Of a stretch of 64,000 nucleotides of DNA, positions 20,014 to 29,400 are shown one piece after another. The notes under the pieces are model-generated. The model searched no databases and was not told where the DNA came from. It worked only from the letters and a program-made list of their open reading frames with translations. The DNA is from JASHPR01 sp963739645 (GTDB lineage: Bacteria; Actinomycetota; Actinomycetes; Streptosporangiales; Streptosporangiaceae): the NCBI GenBank assembly GCA_963739645.1, contig CAVUBM010000060.1, positions 248,001 to 312,000 on the forward strand. Reading direction: 5' to 3'. The stretch's first letter is position 1; each line of letters opens with the position of its first letter. A program made the translations under genes and the position numbers.

Positions 20014-20035
20014 CGGCATGGCAGGATGAGTCCTC

Positions 20036-21253
20036 GTGACCAGGGGAGATAGCACAACGGTGGTGGTGAGTGAGCAGGTGATGCTCGCCGGGTACACCAC
20101 GCTCGGCCTCGGCGGCCCGGCCGCGCGCTTCCTCGAGGCCGGCCGCGATGATCAGGTGGTCGCCGCGGTCCGCGAGGCGGACGCCGAGGGCGAGCCGGTG
20201 CTGGTGCTCGGCGGCGGCAGCAACCTGGTCGCGGCCGACGAGGGCTTTCCCGGCACCGTGGTGCACGTGACCACCCGCGGCGTGCAGATCGGCGACGATC
20301 GCGACGGCGTCGCGGTGGCGGTTGCGGCGGGCGAGGACTGGGACTCGCTGGTGCAGCGGTGCGTGGCCGAGGGGCTGTCCGGGCTCGAGTGCCTGTCCGG
20401 TATCCCCGGCCTGGCCGGTGCCACGCCCATCCAGAACGTCGGCGCCTACGGCCAGGAGGTCGCGGAGACGATCGTGACCGTGCGCGCCTACGACCGGCTG
20501 CGCGACGTGGTGGTGGAGCTGGCCAACGCCGACTGCGGCTTCGGCTACCGGACCAGCGCGTTCAAGCGCAGCGCCGACGCGGGCCGGGGGGCGGGCGGCG
20601 GCCGCGTGACCCGCGCGGGCGGCGGCCGCGTGACCGGGGCGGGCGGCGTCCGCGCAGACAGGGCCGGCCGCGGCGCCGCGATGAACCCGGCCGCCGCGAC
20701 CGGGAGGTTCGTCGTGCTCGGCGTCACGTTCCGGCTGACGCGAGACGAGCTGTCGGCCTCGGTCCGCTACGCCGAGCTGGCCAAGGCGCTCGGCGTCGGC
20801 GAGGGCGAGCGAGTGCCGCTGGCCGACGCCCGCGCCGCCGTGCTCGCGCTGCGCCGGGGCAAGGGGATGGTGCTGGACCCGTCCGACCCGGACAGCCGCA
20901 GCGCGGGATCGTTCTTCACCAACCCGATCCTGGACCCCGGGCAGCTCGCCGAGGTGGAACGTAAGGCCGGGGCGCGCTCTGGCCACCCGGTCAGCGTGCC
21001 CCGCTACCCGGCTCCGGACGGGCAGGTGAAGATATCGGCCGCGTGGCTGATCGAGCAGGCCGGCTTCGGCCGGGGATACCCGGCCCACGGGCGCGTGCGC
21101 ATCTCGTCCAAGCACACGCTGGCGCTGACCAACCCGGGTGGCGCGGATACCGCCAGCCTGATCGGCCTGGCCAGAGAGATCAGGGACGGCGTGCGGCAGG
21201 CCTTCGGCGTCGACCTGGTCAACGAGCCCGTCCTCGTCGGCGCCGAACTCTGA
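20036..21253 (+). CDS. murB: UDP-N-acetylenolpyruvoylglucosamine reductase
   Basis: MurB reduces enolpyruvyl-UDP-GlcNAc to UDP-MurNAc with NADPH and FAD in the cytoplasm, the second committed step of peptidoglycan synthesis. The FAD-binding motif VLVLGGGSNLVAADEGF is at about 56-72 and LSGIPGLAGATPIQNVGAYG at 120-139. The catalytic-Ser segment SAGSFFTNPIL and the C-terminal VKISAAWLIEQAGF and HALALTN-like (HTLALTN) segments are also present. An unusual Gly/Arg/Ala-rich insertion of about 44 residues (180-223) built on an 8-residue repeat interrupts the domain after YRTSAFK. The start is uncertain: GTG 20036 is the longest, and GTG codons near 20059-20065 follow AGGGGAG. Confidence 0.93.
   Translation: MTRGDSTTVVVSEQVMLAGYTTLGLGGPAARFLEAGRDDQVVAAVREADAEGEPVLVLGGGSNLVAADEGFPGTVVHVTTRGVQIGDDRDGVAVAVAAGEDWDSLVQRCVAEGLSGLECLSGIPGLAGATPIQNVGAYGQEVAETIVTVRAYDRLRDVVVELANADCGFGYRTSAFKRSADAGRGAGGGRVTRAGGGRVTGAGGVRADRAGRGAAMNPAAATGRFVVLGVTFRLTRDELSASVRYAELAKALGVGEGERVPLADARAAVLALRRGKGMVLDPSDPDSRSAGSFFTNPILDPGQLAEVERKAGARSGHPVSVPRYPAPDGQVKISAAWLIEQAGFGRGYPAHGRVRISSKHTLALTNPGGADTASLIGLAREIRDGVRQAFGVDLVNEPVLVGAEL
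20591..20662 (+). repeat. 24-base tandem repeat inside murB
   Basis: Three copies of a 24-base unit encode the degenerate octapeptide AGGGRVTx (AGGGRVTR, AGGGRVTG, AGGVRADR). The first two copies are nearly identical in DNA, the third has diverged. The reading frame is kept because the unit is a multiple of three. Confidence 0.75.
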
Positions 21254-21322
21254 GCGCGTGCTCGGGCCTTGGCTGGTGCTGGCGCGAAGGCGCCTGAATC
21301 GCGGTGGGCGTTGCGGGCCGGG

Positions 21323-23179
21323 CTATGCGGCGAGGACGGCGTAGCGGCCGTTGTCAGCGATGAGGCTGGTGTGGGTGCCGGTCTCGACGACCTGGCCGTG
21401 GTCCAGGACGACGATCTGGTCGGCGTTGCGCACCGTGGAGAGCCGGTGGGCGATGGTGATGGTGGTGCGGCCCTGGGCGAGGGTGTCGAACGCCTTCTGG
21501 ACGGCGCGTTCGGTTTCGGTGTCCAGGGCGCTGGTGGCCTCGTCCAGGACGAGCACGCGCGGGTCGCGCAGCAGGGTCCTGGCGATGGCGAGGCGCTGTT
21601 TCTCGCCGCCGGAGAAACGGTGCCCGCGGGAGCCGACCATGGTGTCGTAGCCCTCGGGCAGCCCGGCGATCAGGTCGTGGATCTGGGCGGCGCGGGCGGC
21701 GTCCTCGATCTCGGCGTCGGTGGCCTCGGGCTTGGCGTAGCGCAGGTTCTCCCGCACTGTGGTGTGCAGCAGGTAGGTCTCCTGGCTGACCACGCCGACG
21801 ATCGCGGCGAGGTCGGCGAGTCTGATGTCGCGGATGTCGATGCCGTCGATGCGGACGCTGCCGCTGGTGGGGTCGTAGAGGCGGGCGATCAGTGCGGCGA
21901 GGGTGGTCTTGCCCGATCCGGTCTCGCCGACCAGGGCCAGCGTGCTGCCGGCCGGAATGTCCAGGTCGACGCCGGACAGGGCGGCCCGGTCGGCGCCGGG
22001 GTAGGTGAAGCTGACGTCCTCGAGGCGGACGTGCCCGGTGACCTGGGCCGGGTCGATCTCGACCGGGTGGGCGGGGTCGTCGATGTCGACGGGCAGGTCG
22101 AGGTACTCGAAGATCCGCGCGAACAGGGCCAGCGAGCTGATCACGGAGACGCTGGTGTTGAGCAGTCCGGTCACCGGCCGGAACAGGTTGTTCTGCAGCG
22201 TGGTGAACGCGATCAGGGTGCCGATGGTCATGACGCCGGCGGTCACCGGCAGGCCGGCGGCGAGGTAGATGATCGCGGGGATCGCGGCGAAGATGATGCT
22301 CATCGAGGCCATCCGCCAGCGCCCGGCCAGCTGGGAGCGCAGTTCCAGGTCGATCAGGCGGGCCGAGGAGTCGGTGAACCGCTGGACCAGGGACGGGCCG
22401 GTGCCCATCGTCTTGGCCAGCTGGACGCCGTTGATCGACAGGCCTTCCTCGATGGTGACGTTGAGGTCGGCCAGCTCGCGCTGCTGCTGGGTGGTGATGG
22501 CCCGGCGCATGCTGGCGACCTTGCGGGTCAGGTAGATCGCTGGCGGCATGACGACCAGCGAGATGAGGGACAGCCGCCACGACAGGGCGACCATGGCGAC
22601 TGCGGTCGCGACCGCGGTGGTGAGGTTGGAGGCGATGGAGGTCGCGGTCGAGGTCACGACGGATTCCATCCCGCCGATGTCGTTGGTGATGCGGGACTGG
22701 ACCTCGCCGGTGCGGGTGCGGGTGAAGAAGGCGATCGACTGGCGCTGCAGGTGACCGAAGACGCTGGTGCGCAGCTCATGCATGACCTGCTGGCCGACCT
22801 TGGTGCTGATCCAGGTCTGGATCACCCCGAAGGCCGAGGTGACGGCGGCGACGGCGATCATGCCGGCGACCAGCAAGGCGAGCAGCCGCACGTTCCTGTC
22901 CGGCAGCGCGGTGTCGATGACCGCGCGGAGCAGGAACGGGGAGGCCAGGCCGACGATGGAGGAGGCGACGATGATGGCGGTGACGATCGCCAGCTGCCAG
23001 CGGTAGGGGGTGAACAGCCGGCCGATGCGGCGCAGGGATACCTCGCGGGCCTGCGCCTTCTCGGCGGCGGTGACGGTTCTCGCGCCGCGAGCCGCGGCCT
23101 CGGCTGCTGGTGTCTCGGTTCGTGGGGGGTGACTCCAAGAGGCTACTCGATTCTGTCGGGCCGGCTCGCGCTCGGGCAC
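21323..23179 (-). CDS. ABC exporter half-transporter (MsbA/LmrA-like, TMD-NBD)
   Basis: The 618-residue protein is a fused membrane and ATPase half-transporter that should work as a homodimer exporting lipids or drugs. Six membrane helices span about 60-345 (IGRLFTPYRWQLAIVTAIIV is the first). The ATPase follows with Walker A LVGETGSGKTTLAAL, Q-loop VVSQETYLLHTTVRENLRYA, signature FSGGEKQRLAIARTL, Walker B VLVLDEATSALD and H-loop TIAHRLSTV. The start is GTG 23179. It diverges from a MarR gene with a palindromic operator between them, a common drug-efflux layout. Confidence 0.93.
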   Translation of the reverse strand: MPEREPARQNRVASWSHPPRTETPAAEAAARGARTVTAAEKAQAREVSLRRIGRLFTPYRWQLAIVTAIIVASSIVGLASPFLLRAVIDTALPDRNVRLLALLVAGMIAVAAVTSAFGVIQTWISTKVGQQVMHELRTSVFGHLQRQSIAFFTRTRTGEVQSRITNDIGGMESVVTSTATSIASNLTTAVATAVAMVALSWRLSLISLVVMPPAIYLTRKVASMRRAITTQQQRELADLNVTIEEGLSINGVQLAKTMGTGPSLVQRFTDSSARLIDLELRSQLAGRWRMASMSIIFAAIPAIIYLAAGLPVTAGVMTIGTLIAFTTLQNNLFRPVTGLLNTSVSVISSLALFARIFEYLDLPVDIDDPAHPVEIDPAQVTGHVRLEDVSFTYPGADRAALSGVDLDIPAGSTLALVGETGSGKTTLAALIARLYDPTSGSVRIDGIDIRDIRLADLAAIVGVVSQETYLLHTTVRENLRYAKPEATDAEIEDAARAAQIHDLIAGLPEGYDTMVGSRGHRFSGGEKQRLAIARTLLRDPRVLVLDEATSALDTETERAVQKAFDTLAQGRTTITIAHRLSTVRNADQIVVLDHGQVVETGTHTSLIADNGRYAVLAA

Positions 23180-23202
23180 GCGGGCCTCGGGAAAAGTCTT
23201 TA

Positions 23203-23225
23203 TTGAGGTTACCTCAATTTGAGGT
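23203..23225. promoter_or_regulatory. MarR operator between ABC exporter and marR genes
   Basis: The perfect inverted repeat TTGAGGT-T-ACCTCAA (23203-23217) is followed directly by a third copy of the half-site, TTGAGGT (23219-23225). It lies 24 bases upstream of the exporter start and about 30 bases before the MarR start, so one protein bound here could control both divergent genes. Confidence 0.7.
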
Positions 23226-23255
23226 TACAACAACAGATGCTGGTACCCTATTCCG

Positions 23256-23820
23256 GTGATCCAGGATCGCGACATGACGGGCCGGCGCGACTCGGACGGC
23301 GACGAGACGCTGCGAGAAGCCTTCTGGTCCGTCGCGCGCCAGCTGCGCGACACGTCCCAGGAGACCCTCGCTCCCTGGGACATCACCCCCTCCCAGCTGC
23401 GGGCCCTGCGCGTGCTCGCGCGCCACGGGACGATGCGCCTGTCCGAGCTCTCGGACCACCTGCACATCGCGGCGCGCTCGACCACCGAGGTCGTCGACGC
23501 CCTCGAATCCCGGGGCCTGGTCGAACGGCGGCCCGATCCCGGCGATCGGCGGGCCACTCTGGTCGAGGTAACCGGACACGGCGCCAGCGTCCTCGACGCG
23601 ATCCGCGCGGCCCGCGGAACAGAGGCCGAACGGGTCTTCGACCGGCTGAAGCCCGACCGACCGGGCCCACCTCGCCCGCATTCTCGGCAAGCTCAGACGA
23701 CTGACCCGCCATCTCAGCAGCTTCGGGGCCGCATGCCCTGATGAGCACGTCCGGGTCGGCACCCAGCGCTCCGAGTCTGGGTTCGCGCCAGTCCACCTCC
23801 ATGACGGAGGTCGCCGGTAA
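23256..23820 (+). pseudogene. MarR-family regulator with frameshifted C-terminus
   Basis: The MarR winged helix is complete: WDITPSQLRALRVLARHG, then MRLSELSDHLHIAARSTTEVVDALESRGLVERR and the wing DRRATLVEVTGHG. After LKP the written frame turns Pro/Gln-rich and stops at 23741. In the next frame the normal dimerisation helix resumes (DRAHLARILGKLRRLTRHLSS) and continues to a stop at 23820. One surplus C near 23665 explains this. Dimerisation needs the last helix, so the protein as written may be non-functional. It should repress the divergent ABC exporter. Confidence 0.8.
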
Positions 23821-23871
23821 CGTGAGCCGTGGGCATCCGCTGTCAGGCGGGGGCGATGAGGGAGATGCGGC

Positions 23872-24153
23872 ATGAGTGTGCAGCACAGCCAGCCAGCAGA
23901 GCCCCAGGCACATGTGACCGTACGGGAACTCAGGAGACTGCGGGCGCTGGAACGGCTCGCGTCGTCCCAGGAACTGGCCGACGCTGACGAGGCGGCCAGG
24001 ATTGAGGAGCAGGACGAGCTTGAGGCGGCCGGGCGAACCGGTGAGCTGTCCGACCAGCAGGCGCGAGGGATCCTTGGTATCCCGGTCACACCAGGGGACG
24101 AGAGTTACTTGACCACCGACGAGGTGCGGCAGCGCCTGGGGCTGCCGCAGTGA
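23872..24153 (+). CDS. Small acidic hypothetical protein, possible antitoxin-like
   Basis: The 93-residue protein is of no family I recognise. It starts at ATG 23872 after GGGAGATGCGGC. A helical, charged middle (LRRLRALERLASSQELADA, then EEQDELEAAGRTGEL) is followed by a short DNA-binding-like end (YLTTDEVRQRLGLPQ). Its stop overlaps a GTG start (GTGA), so a second short frame is coupled to it. Small size, acidity and tight coupling are seen in antitoxins, but no antitoxin motif is evident. Confidence 0.55.
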   Translation: MSVQHSQPAEPQAHVTVRELRRLRALERLASSQELADADEAARIEEQDELEAAGRTGELSDQQARGILGIPVTPGDESYLTTDEVRQRLGLPQ

Positions 24154-24299
24154 CCCACCGCCGGGTTGTCGTCGAAGCCGCGGTCTCGTTATCGCTCGGG
24201 AAGTACCTAACCGAACCGGCTGCGAGGAGGAAATCCGGGTGCGCCGGATTGACCGCCTCCGCTAGCCGATCTCGCTCTGAGGGCCGCCGCTGGATTTAG
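24150..24299 (+). CDS. Short coupled open frame, possible truncated toxin
   Basis: GTG 24150 overlaps the stop of the preceding small gene. The 49-residue frame begins VTHRRVVVEAAVSLSLGKYL, loosely like the N-terminus of RelE/ParE toxins, then becomes Arg/Ser-rich and stops at 24299 against the end of the converging prepilin peptidase gene. It is far shorter than a RelE/ParE toxin (about 85-100 residues), so it would be a remnant if related at all. Confidence 0.25.
   Translation: MTHRRVVVEAAVSLSLGKYLTEPAARRKSGCAGLTASASRSRSEGRRWI
24232..24250. terminator. Hairpin between converging genes
   Basis: AATCCGG-GTGCG-CCGGATT is a perfect 7-base stem with a 5-base loop. It sits between the small gene pair and the end of the oppositely oriented prepilin peptidase. 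There is no T-run, as is usual in high-G+C actinobacteria. Confidence 0.4.
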
Positions 24300-25048
24300 T
24301 GGGCGCGGCCCGCGGCGGTGACCAGGATGGCCAGGAACGCCCCGGCGATCATGAAGGGGCCGAACGGGATGCGCTGCCCGCGGGTGGCGCGGCGGGCCAG
24401 CAGCAGGCCGATGCCGACCAGGCCGCCGAGCAGGAAGCCGGCCACGGTGCCCGCGATCAGCGTGCGCCAGCCGAACCAGGCCAGCAGCGTGCCCAGGCTG
24501 CCCGCCAGCTTGACGTCGCCGAGGCCCAGCGCGGACCGGCTGACCAGGGTGAACACCAGGTAGGCGGCGGCCAGCGCGAGGCCGCCGACCGCGGCCATGA
24601 CCAGGTCGCCCCAGTCCCCGCCGACCGCGGCGGCCAGCACCAGGAACACCGCGGTGCCGGCGTAGGCCAGAGCGGTGAGCACGTCGGGCAGCCGCTGCAC
24701 CGCGACGTCGATCCAGGCCAGCGCCACCGCGCAGGCGGCCAGCCAGCAGGCCGCGGCGAGCACGAGGCCGGGGCGGACCCAGGCGGCGAGCCCGCCGAAC
24801 AGCGCCGCGGTGACCAGCTCGATCCCCAGTGGCGGCGGCCCGATGCGCGCCCGGCAGGCCGGGCACCGGCCGGCCGGGGACGGCAGCGGCCACCACGCCC
24901 GGCCGGACCCGACCTCCCGGCCGCACGCCGGGCAGGCCCGGGCCTGCGGCTCGTCCGGGAGGACGGCGAGGCGGAAGACGACCGGGCGCAGGCCCCAGCC
25001 GGCCATGAGGCCCGCTGCGGCCAGGGCGGCGATCAGCAGCCAGTTCAC
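24296..25048 (-). CDS. Type IV prepilin peptidase (A24 leader peptidase/N-methyltransferase)
   Basis: The 250-residue polytopic membrane protein starts at GTG 25048 (VNWLLIAALAAAG). Cytoplasmic zinc-binding Cys pairs CPAC and CPAC frame a 21-residue loop near residues 39-66. The two aspartates of the A24 aspartyl peptidase site are in WIDVAVQRLPD and GLGDVKLAGSLG, the second being the conserved GxGD motif. It would cleave prepilin-like leader peptides on the inner face of the membrane. No pilin or pilus-assembly gene is in the window, so its substrates are encoded elsewhere. Confidence 0.88.
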   Translation of the reverse strand: MNWLLIAALAAAGLMAGWGLRPVVFRLAVLPDEPQARACPACGREVGSGRAWWPLPSPAGRCPACRARIGPPPLGIELVTAALFGGLAAWVRPGLVLAAACWLAACAVALAWIDVAVQRLPDVLTALAYAGTAVFLVLAAAVGGDWGDLVMAAVGGLALAAAYLVFTLVSRSALGLGDVKLAGSLGTLLAWFGWRTLIAGTVAGFLLGGLVGIGLLLARRATRGQRIPFGPFMIAGAFLAILVTAAGRAH

Positions 25049-25181
25049 GGGTGCCTGGCGGCGATATACGGCAAAAGGACCTGTGTCATATGCGTCGGGA
25101 TCGCTGCGGGGAGAGCGGCCGTTCCGTAGCCTATGTGCGTTTCCGGATACGAGGGATCTGTCTTCCACGGAGGCCGCACGC

Positions 25182-26438
25182 ATGAGGCGGGTCGCTGTCG
25201 CGGTGCTGGGCCTGGCGATCGCCGCCGCCCAGCTGGGACACGTCCCCGCCGCGTCGGCGGCGGGCACGCCCACCCCCACGGCCTCACCCAAGCCCCCGCC
25301 GACGCCACAGCCCCCGGCGATCCCGGTGCCGGTGCCGGCGGAGCCCAGGCCCTCCAGGGACTGCCCGGTGAACCAGCCGACGCCGCGGATCACCGCCGAG
25401 CCCTGGGCCCAGAAGGCGCTGGACTTCAGCAGCGTGTGGCCGCTGGCCAGGGGTCGGGGGGTCACGGTCGCCGTGGTCGACAGCGGGGTCGACTTCACCC
25501 CGCAGCTGGCCGGCAAGGTGACCGCGATGGACCTCACCGGCACCGGCCCGCAGGACTGCGTGGGCCACGGCACGGCGGTGGCCGCCATCATCGCGGCCCG
25601 CGACATCCAGGCCAGGGGCATGCCGTTCGAGGGCGTGGCGCCCGGTGCGTCGATCATGTCGGTGAAGGTGAACAGCCAGGACACCGGCCGGTCGATCATC
25701 CTGGCCAAGGGCATCCACGACGCGGCCTTCCGGGGCGCGACGGTCATCAACGTCTCGGTCACCACCGGCAGCACCCCGGCGCTGCGGGCGGCCGTGGCCT
25801 ACGCGCAGAGCCAGGACGCGGTCGTCGTGGCCGCCGGCGGCAACGACGGGACCACCACCGGCCGGGGGCCGTTCTATCCCGCGAGCTACCCCGGCGTGCT
25901 GTCGGTGGGGGCGGTGGGCAGCGACGGCGGGCTGGCCCCGTTCTCCGATCAGCGCTCCCACGTGGCGGTGACCGCGCCGGGCGTGAACGTGGCCAGTGCC
26001 TGGCCGTGGGGGTACCAGACGCAGCTCAACGGGACGAGCTTCGCCACGGCCTTTGTGTCCGGGGTCGCCGCGCTGGTCCGCTCCCGCTATCCGCGGCTCA
26101 GCGCGGCCCGGGTGGTGGCCAGGATCAGGGCCACCGCGGACGGCGGGGCAGGCCCGGGCACCGGCAGCGGTCTGGTCAACCCGCTGCAGGCGGTCACCGC
26201 GCTGCTGGCCCCGGGCGCCGCGCCCAGCCCCGCACCCGCGCCGCGGGCCGTCTCGGTGTCCCGGATGCCGCCGCCGGACCGGCGGGCCCGCACCGCCGCG
26301 GTCACTATCGCCATCGGATCGCTCGGCGCGGTCCTGCTCGTGGCCATCGGCGCGCTGGTGATCGGCCCGGGCCGGCGGCGCCGCTGGCGGGCGGGACGGG
26401 CGGATATCCCCGACCGCGCCGATGACGCGTGGCCGTAG
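25182..26438 (+). CDS. mycP: Type VII secretion mycosin (S8 subtilisin protease), copy 1
   Basis: The 418-residue secreted protease starts at ATG 25182 with GGAGG eight bases upstream. It has a signal peptide (residues 1-29), a Pro-rich propeptide-like linker, the subtilisin domain and a C-terminal membrane helix (TIAIGSLGAVLLVAIGALVI) followed by Arg-rich residues. The triad is Asp in VAVVDSGVDF, His in VGHGTAVAA and Ser in LNGTSFATAFVSG. Mycosins sit on the outer face of the membrane and stabilise the ESX channel. It is the left-end gene of the type VII locus and converges with eccC. Confidence 0.9.
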   Translation: MRRVAVAVLGLAIAAAQLGHVPAASAAGTPTPTASPKPPPTPQPPAIPVPVPAEPRPSRDCPVNQPTPRITAEPWAQKALDFSSVWPLARGRGVTVAVVDSGVDFTPQLAGKVTAMDLTGTGPQDCVGHGTAVAAIIAARDIQARGMPFEGVAPGASIMSVKVNSQDTGRSIILAKGIHDAAFRGATVINVSVTTGSTPALRAAVAYAQSQDAVVVAAGGNDGTTTGRGPFYPASYPGVLSVGAVGSDGGLAPFSDQRSHVAVTAPGVNVASAWPWGYQTQLNGTSFATAFVSGVAALVRSRYPRLSAARVVARIRATADGGAGPGTGSGLVNPLQAVTALLAPGAAPSPAPAPRAVSVSRMPPPDRRARTAAVTIAIGSLGAVLLVAIGALVIGPGRRRRWRAGRADIPDRADDAWP

Positions 26439-26449
26439 CGGTCGTCGGC

Positions 26450-29400
26450 TCAGCCGGGCGCCCGATGCCGCGGGACGTGCGGCACGCCGTCAGAGACCGG
26501 CCCTGAGCCGTCGTCCAGCAGCGCGGTCTGGATCAGCTGGCTGCCCGTGCGCCGCTCCACGAAGAAGCCGCGCCCGGGCGGCTGCGCCTGCGGCCGCACG
26601 CTGCCCAGCAGCGATCCCTCGTCCTTGCTGCCCGACATGATCAGCCCGGGCGAGCCCATCTCGCGGATGCGCTGGATGACCGGGTCGAACATGGCCCGCC
26701 CGGCACCGCCCGCCGACCGGGCGACGATCAGGTGCAGCCCGATGTCGCGGGCCTGGGGGATCAGGTCGGCGATCGGCAGCAGCGGGTTGGTCACGCCCGC
26801 CACCAGGTCGTAGTCGTCGACGAGCAGGAACAGGTCCGAGCCCTCCCACCAGGACCGGCTGCGCAGCTGGGCCGGGGTCAGGTCGGGCGGCGGCAGCCGC
26901 TGGGCCAGCGCCTCGCGGACGTCGTTGATGACCGGGCCCGCGGCGGCCGACGACGCGGCATAGCCGATCCGGTGCTCGGTTTCCGCGCTGTCCAGCAGCG
27001 ACCGGCGGTAGTCGATGAAGATCAGCCGGGCCTGGTCGGGCAGGTAGCGCTCGACCACGCTCTCGGCGATCAGCCGCAGCAGGTTCGACTTGCCGCACTC
27101 GGTGTCGCCGAAGACCAGGAAGTGGGCGTCGGCGCCGAAGTCGAGCTGCACCGGCGCCAGGCGTGCTCTCGTCGATCCCGATCGGGATCCTGGTGCCGGT
27201 CTGCGTCACCCCGGGCAGCGCCCGCATCGGCAGCACGTCAGGCAGCAGCCGGACGCGCGGCGCGGGCTCGCCCGGCCACGCGACCGCGACGGCCTCGGCC
27301 AGCTTGCGCACGCCGTCGGCCAGGCTGTCGGCGCGTCGGCTGGGCGTCGATGCGCGGCAGCGCGGTCAGGAAGTGCAGGCCCTCGCGGGTGATGCCGCGC
27401 CCGGGCGAGCCTTCGGGCACGCTGGCGGCCAGCCTGCGGTCGATCTCGGATTCGTACGGGTCACCGAGGCGCAGCTCGAGCCGGGTGCCGAACAGGTCGC
27501 GGATGGCGGGCCGGAACTCCGACCACTTCCCGGCCGAGGCCAGCACGTGCACGCCGTAGCCCAGGCCCCGGGCCGCGACGGCCGATATCGCCTGCTCGAG
27601 CTGCTCGAACTCCTGGCGCAGGGTGAGCCAGCCGTCCACGACCAGGAACACGTCGCCGAATCCGTCCCCGGCGATCTCGCCGCTGGCCTGCATCCGGCGG
27701 TACGCGGACATCGACTCGATGCCCTGGTCGGCGAACTCCTGTTCCCGGCGCGCGAGCAGGCTCTGCACCTCGGCGACGGTGCGCCGGACCCGGTCGGGTC
27801 CAGCCGGCTGGCGACGCCGCCGACGTGCGGCAGCGTGGTCAGCCCGGACAGCGACCCGCCGCCGAAGTCGAGGCAGTAGAACTGCACCTCCCGCGGCGTG
27901 TGCAGCAGCGCCAGCGAGCAGATCAGGGTGCGCAGCATGGTGGACTTGCCGCTCTGCGGCGCGCCGACCACCGCCACGTGTCCCGCGGCCGCCGGAGAGG
28001 TCCGCCCACATCGGGTCGCGGCGCTGCTCGAACGGCCGGTCCACGATCCCGGTGACCGCCCGGCAGCCGGCCGCGCCATTCCTCGCTCTCGACCGTGCAC
28101 CCGTGCCGCGGCGTAATGGCCAACGGGGGCAGCAGCTGGTCCAGGGTGGGCGGCACGTCCAGCGGCGGCAGCCAGATCTGGTGCGCGGGCGCGCCGTGCC
28201 CGGCGAGCTGCGCGACCACGACGTCGAGCAGGCTGTCCACCGACTCGGCGCGCGGCTCCAGCCGGGGCGGCGGGGCGGCATCGGGGTCCGGCCGGACATA
28301 GCCGGGGCCGTAGGGCACGATCTCCGGCTTCACCCGCCGCTGCGGCGCGGTGACCGGGCCCGTGGCCGCCGGGCCGGACACGTACGCGGCCTTGAACCTG
28401 GTCATGGGGCCGACGTCGATCTTCAGGTAGCCGCTGCCCGGCTGCGGGGGCAGCTCGTAGGCGTCGGGCACGCCGAGCACGACGCGCGACTCCGCGGCGG
28501 AGAACGTGCGCAGGCCGATCCGGTAGGACAGGTGCGTGTCGAGCCCGCGCAGCTGCCCTCCTCCAGCCGCTGCGAGGCGAGCAGCAGGTGCACGCCGAGC
28601 GACCGGCCCAGCCGCCCGATCATGACGAACAGGTCGATGAACTCCGGCTGCGCCGAGAGCAGCTCGGAGAACTCGTCGATGACGACGAACAGGGTGGGCA
28701 GCGGGGGCAGCTCCCCGGCTTCAGTCCCTGTTCTTCTCCCGGCCTGGGTGTAGTCGCGCAGCGAGGCGAAGTTGCCCGCCGTGCGCAGCAGCTCCTGCCG
28801 CCGGACCAGCTCGCCGTTGAGCGCGTCCCGCATCCGGTCGACCAGCGGCAGCTCGTCCGCCAGGTTGGTGATCACGGCCGAGATGTGCGGCAGCCCGTCG
28901 AGGCCGAGGAACGTGGCGCCGCCCTTGAAGTCGACCAGCACGAAGTTGAGCACGTCGGACGGGTGGGTCAGGGCCAGGCCGAGCACGAGCGTGCGGAGCA
29001 GCTCGGACTTGCCCGAACCGGTCGCGCCGATGACCAGGCCGTGCGGGCCCATGCCGCCCTGCGCGGACTCCTTGATGTCCAGCTCGACGGACTGGCCGTC
29101 GGCGTCGATGCCGATCGGCACCCGCAGCCTGCTGCGCGGCGCCCGCTGCCGCCACAGCACCGGCACGTCGAGCCCGAACGGGGTGGGGATGCCGAGCAGC
29201 GAGGTCAGCGTCCAGTCCTCGGCCAGCGGGTCGTCGGCCGGCCCGCCCACGCCGGGCCGCATCGGGGCCATCTGCCGGGCCAGGGCGTCGGCCTCGGCGA
29301 GCGACATGGTGTCGGGGACGCCGATCGGCGACCGCACCTCGGCGCCGGTCCTGTCCCTGGTCAGCATCTCGGTGCCGGCGGCGGTGACGTGCAGGCGCAG

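Noticed and set aside
21269..23206. Open frame of 645 codons opposite the ABC exporter
   Set aside because: Gly/Asp/Val-rich antisense shadow without domains; the exporter on the minus strand is complete.
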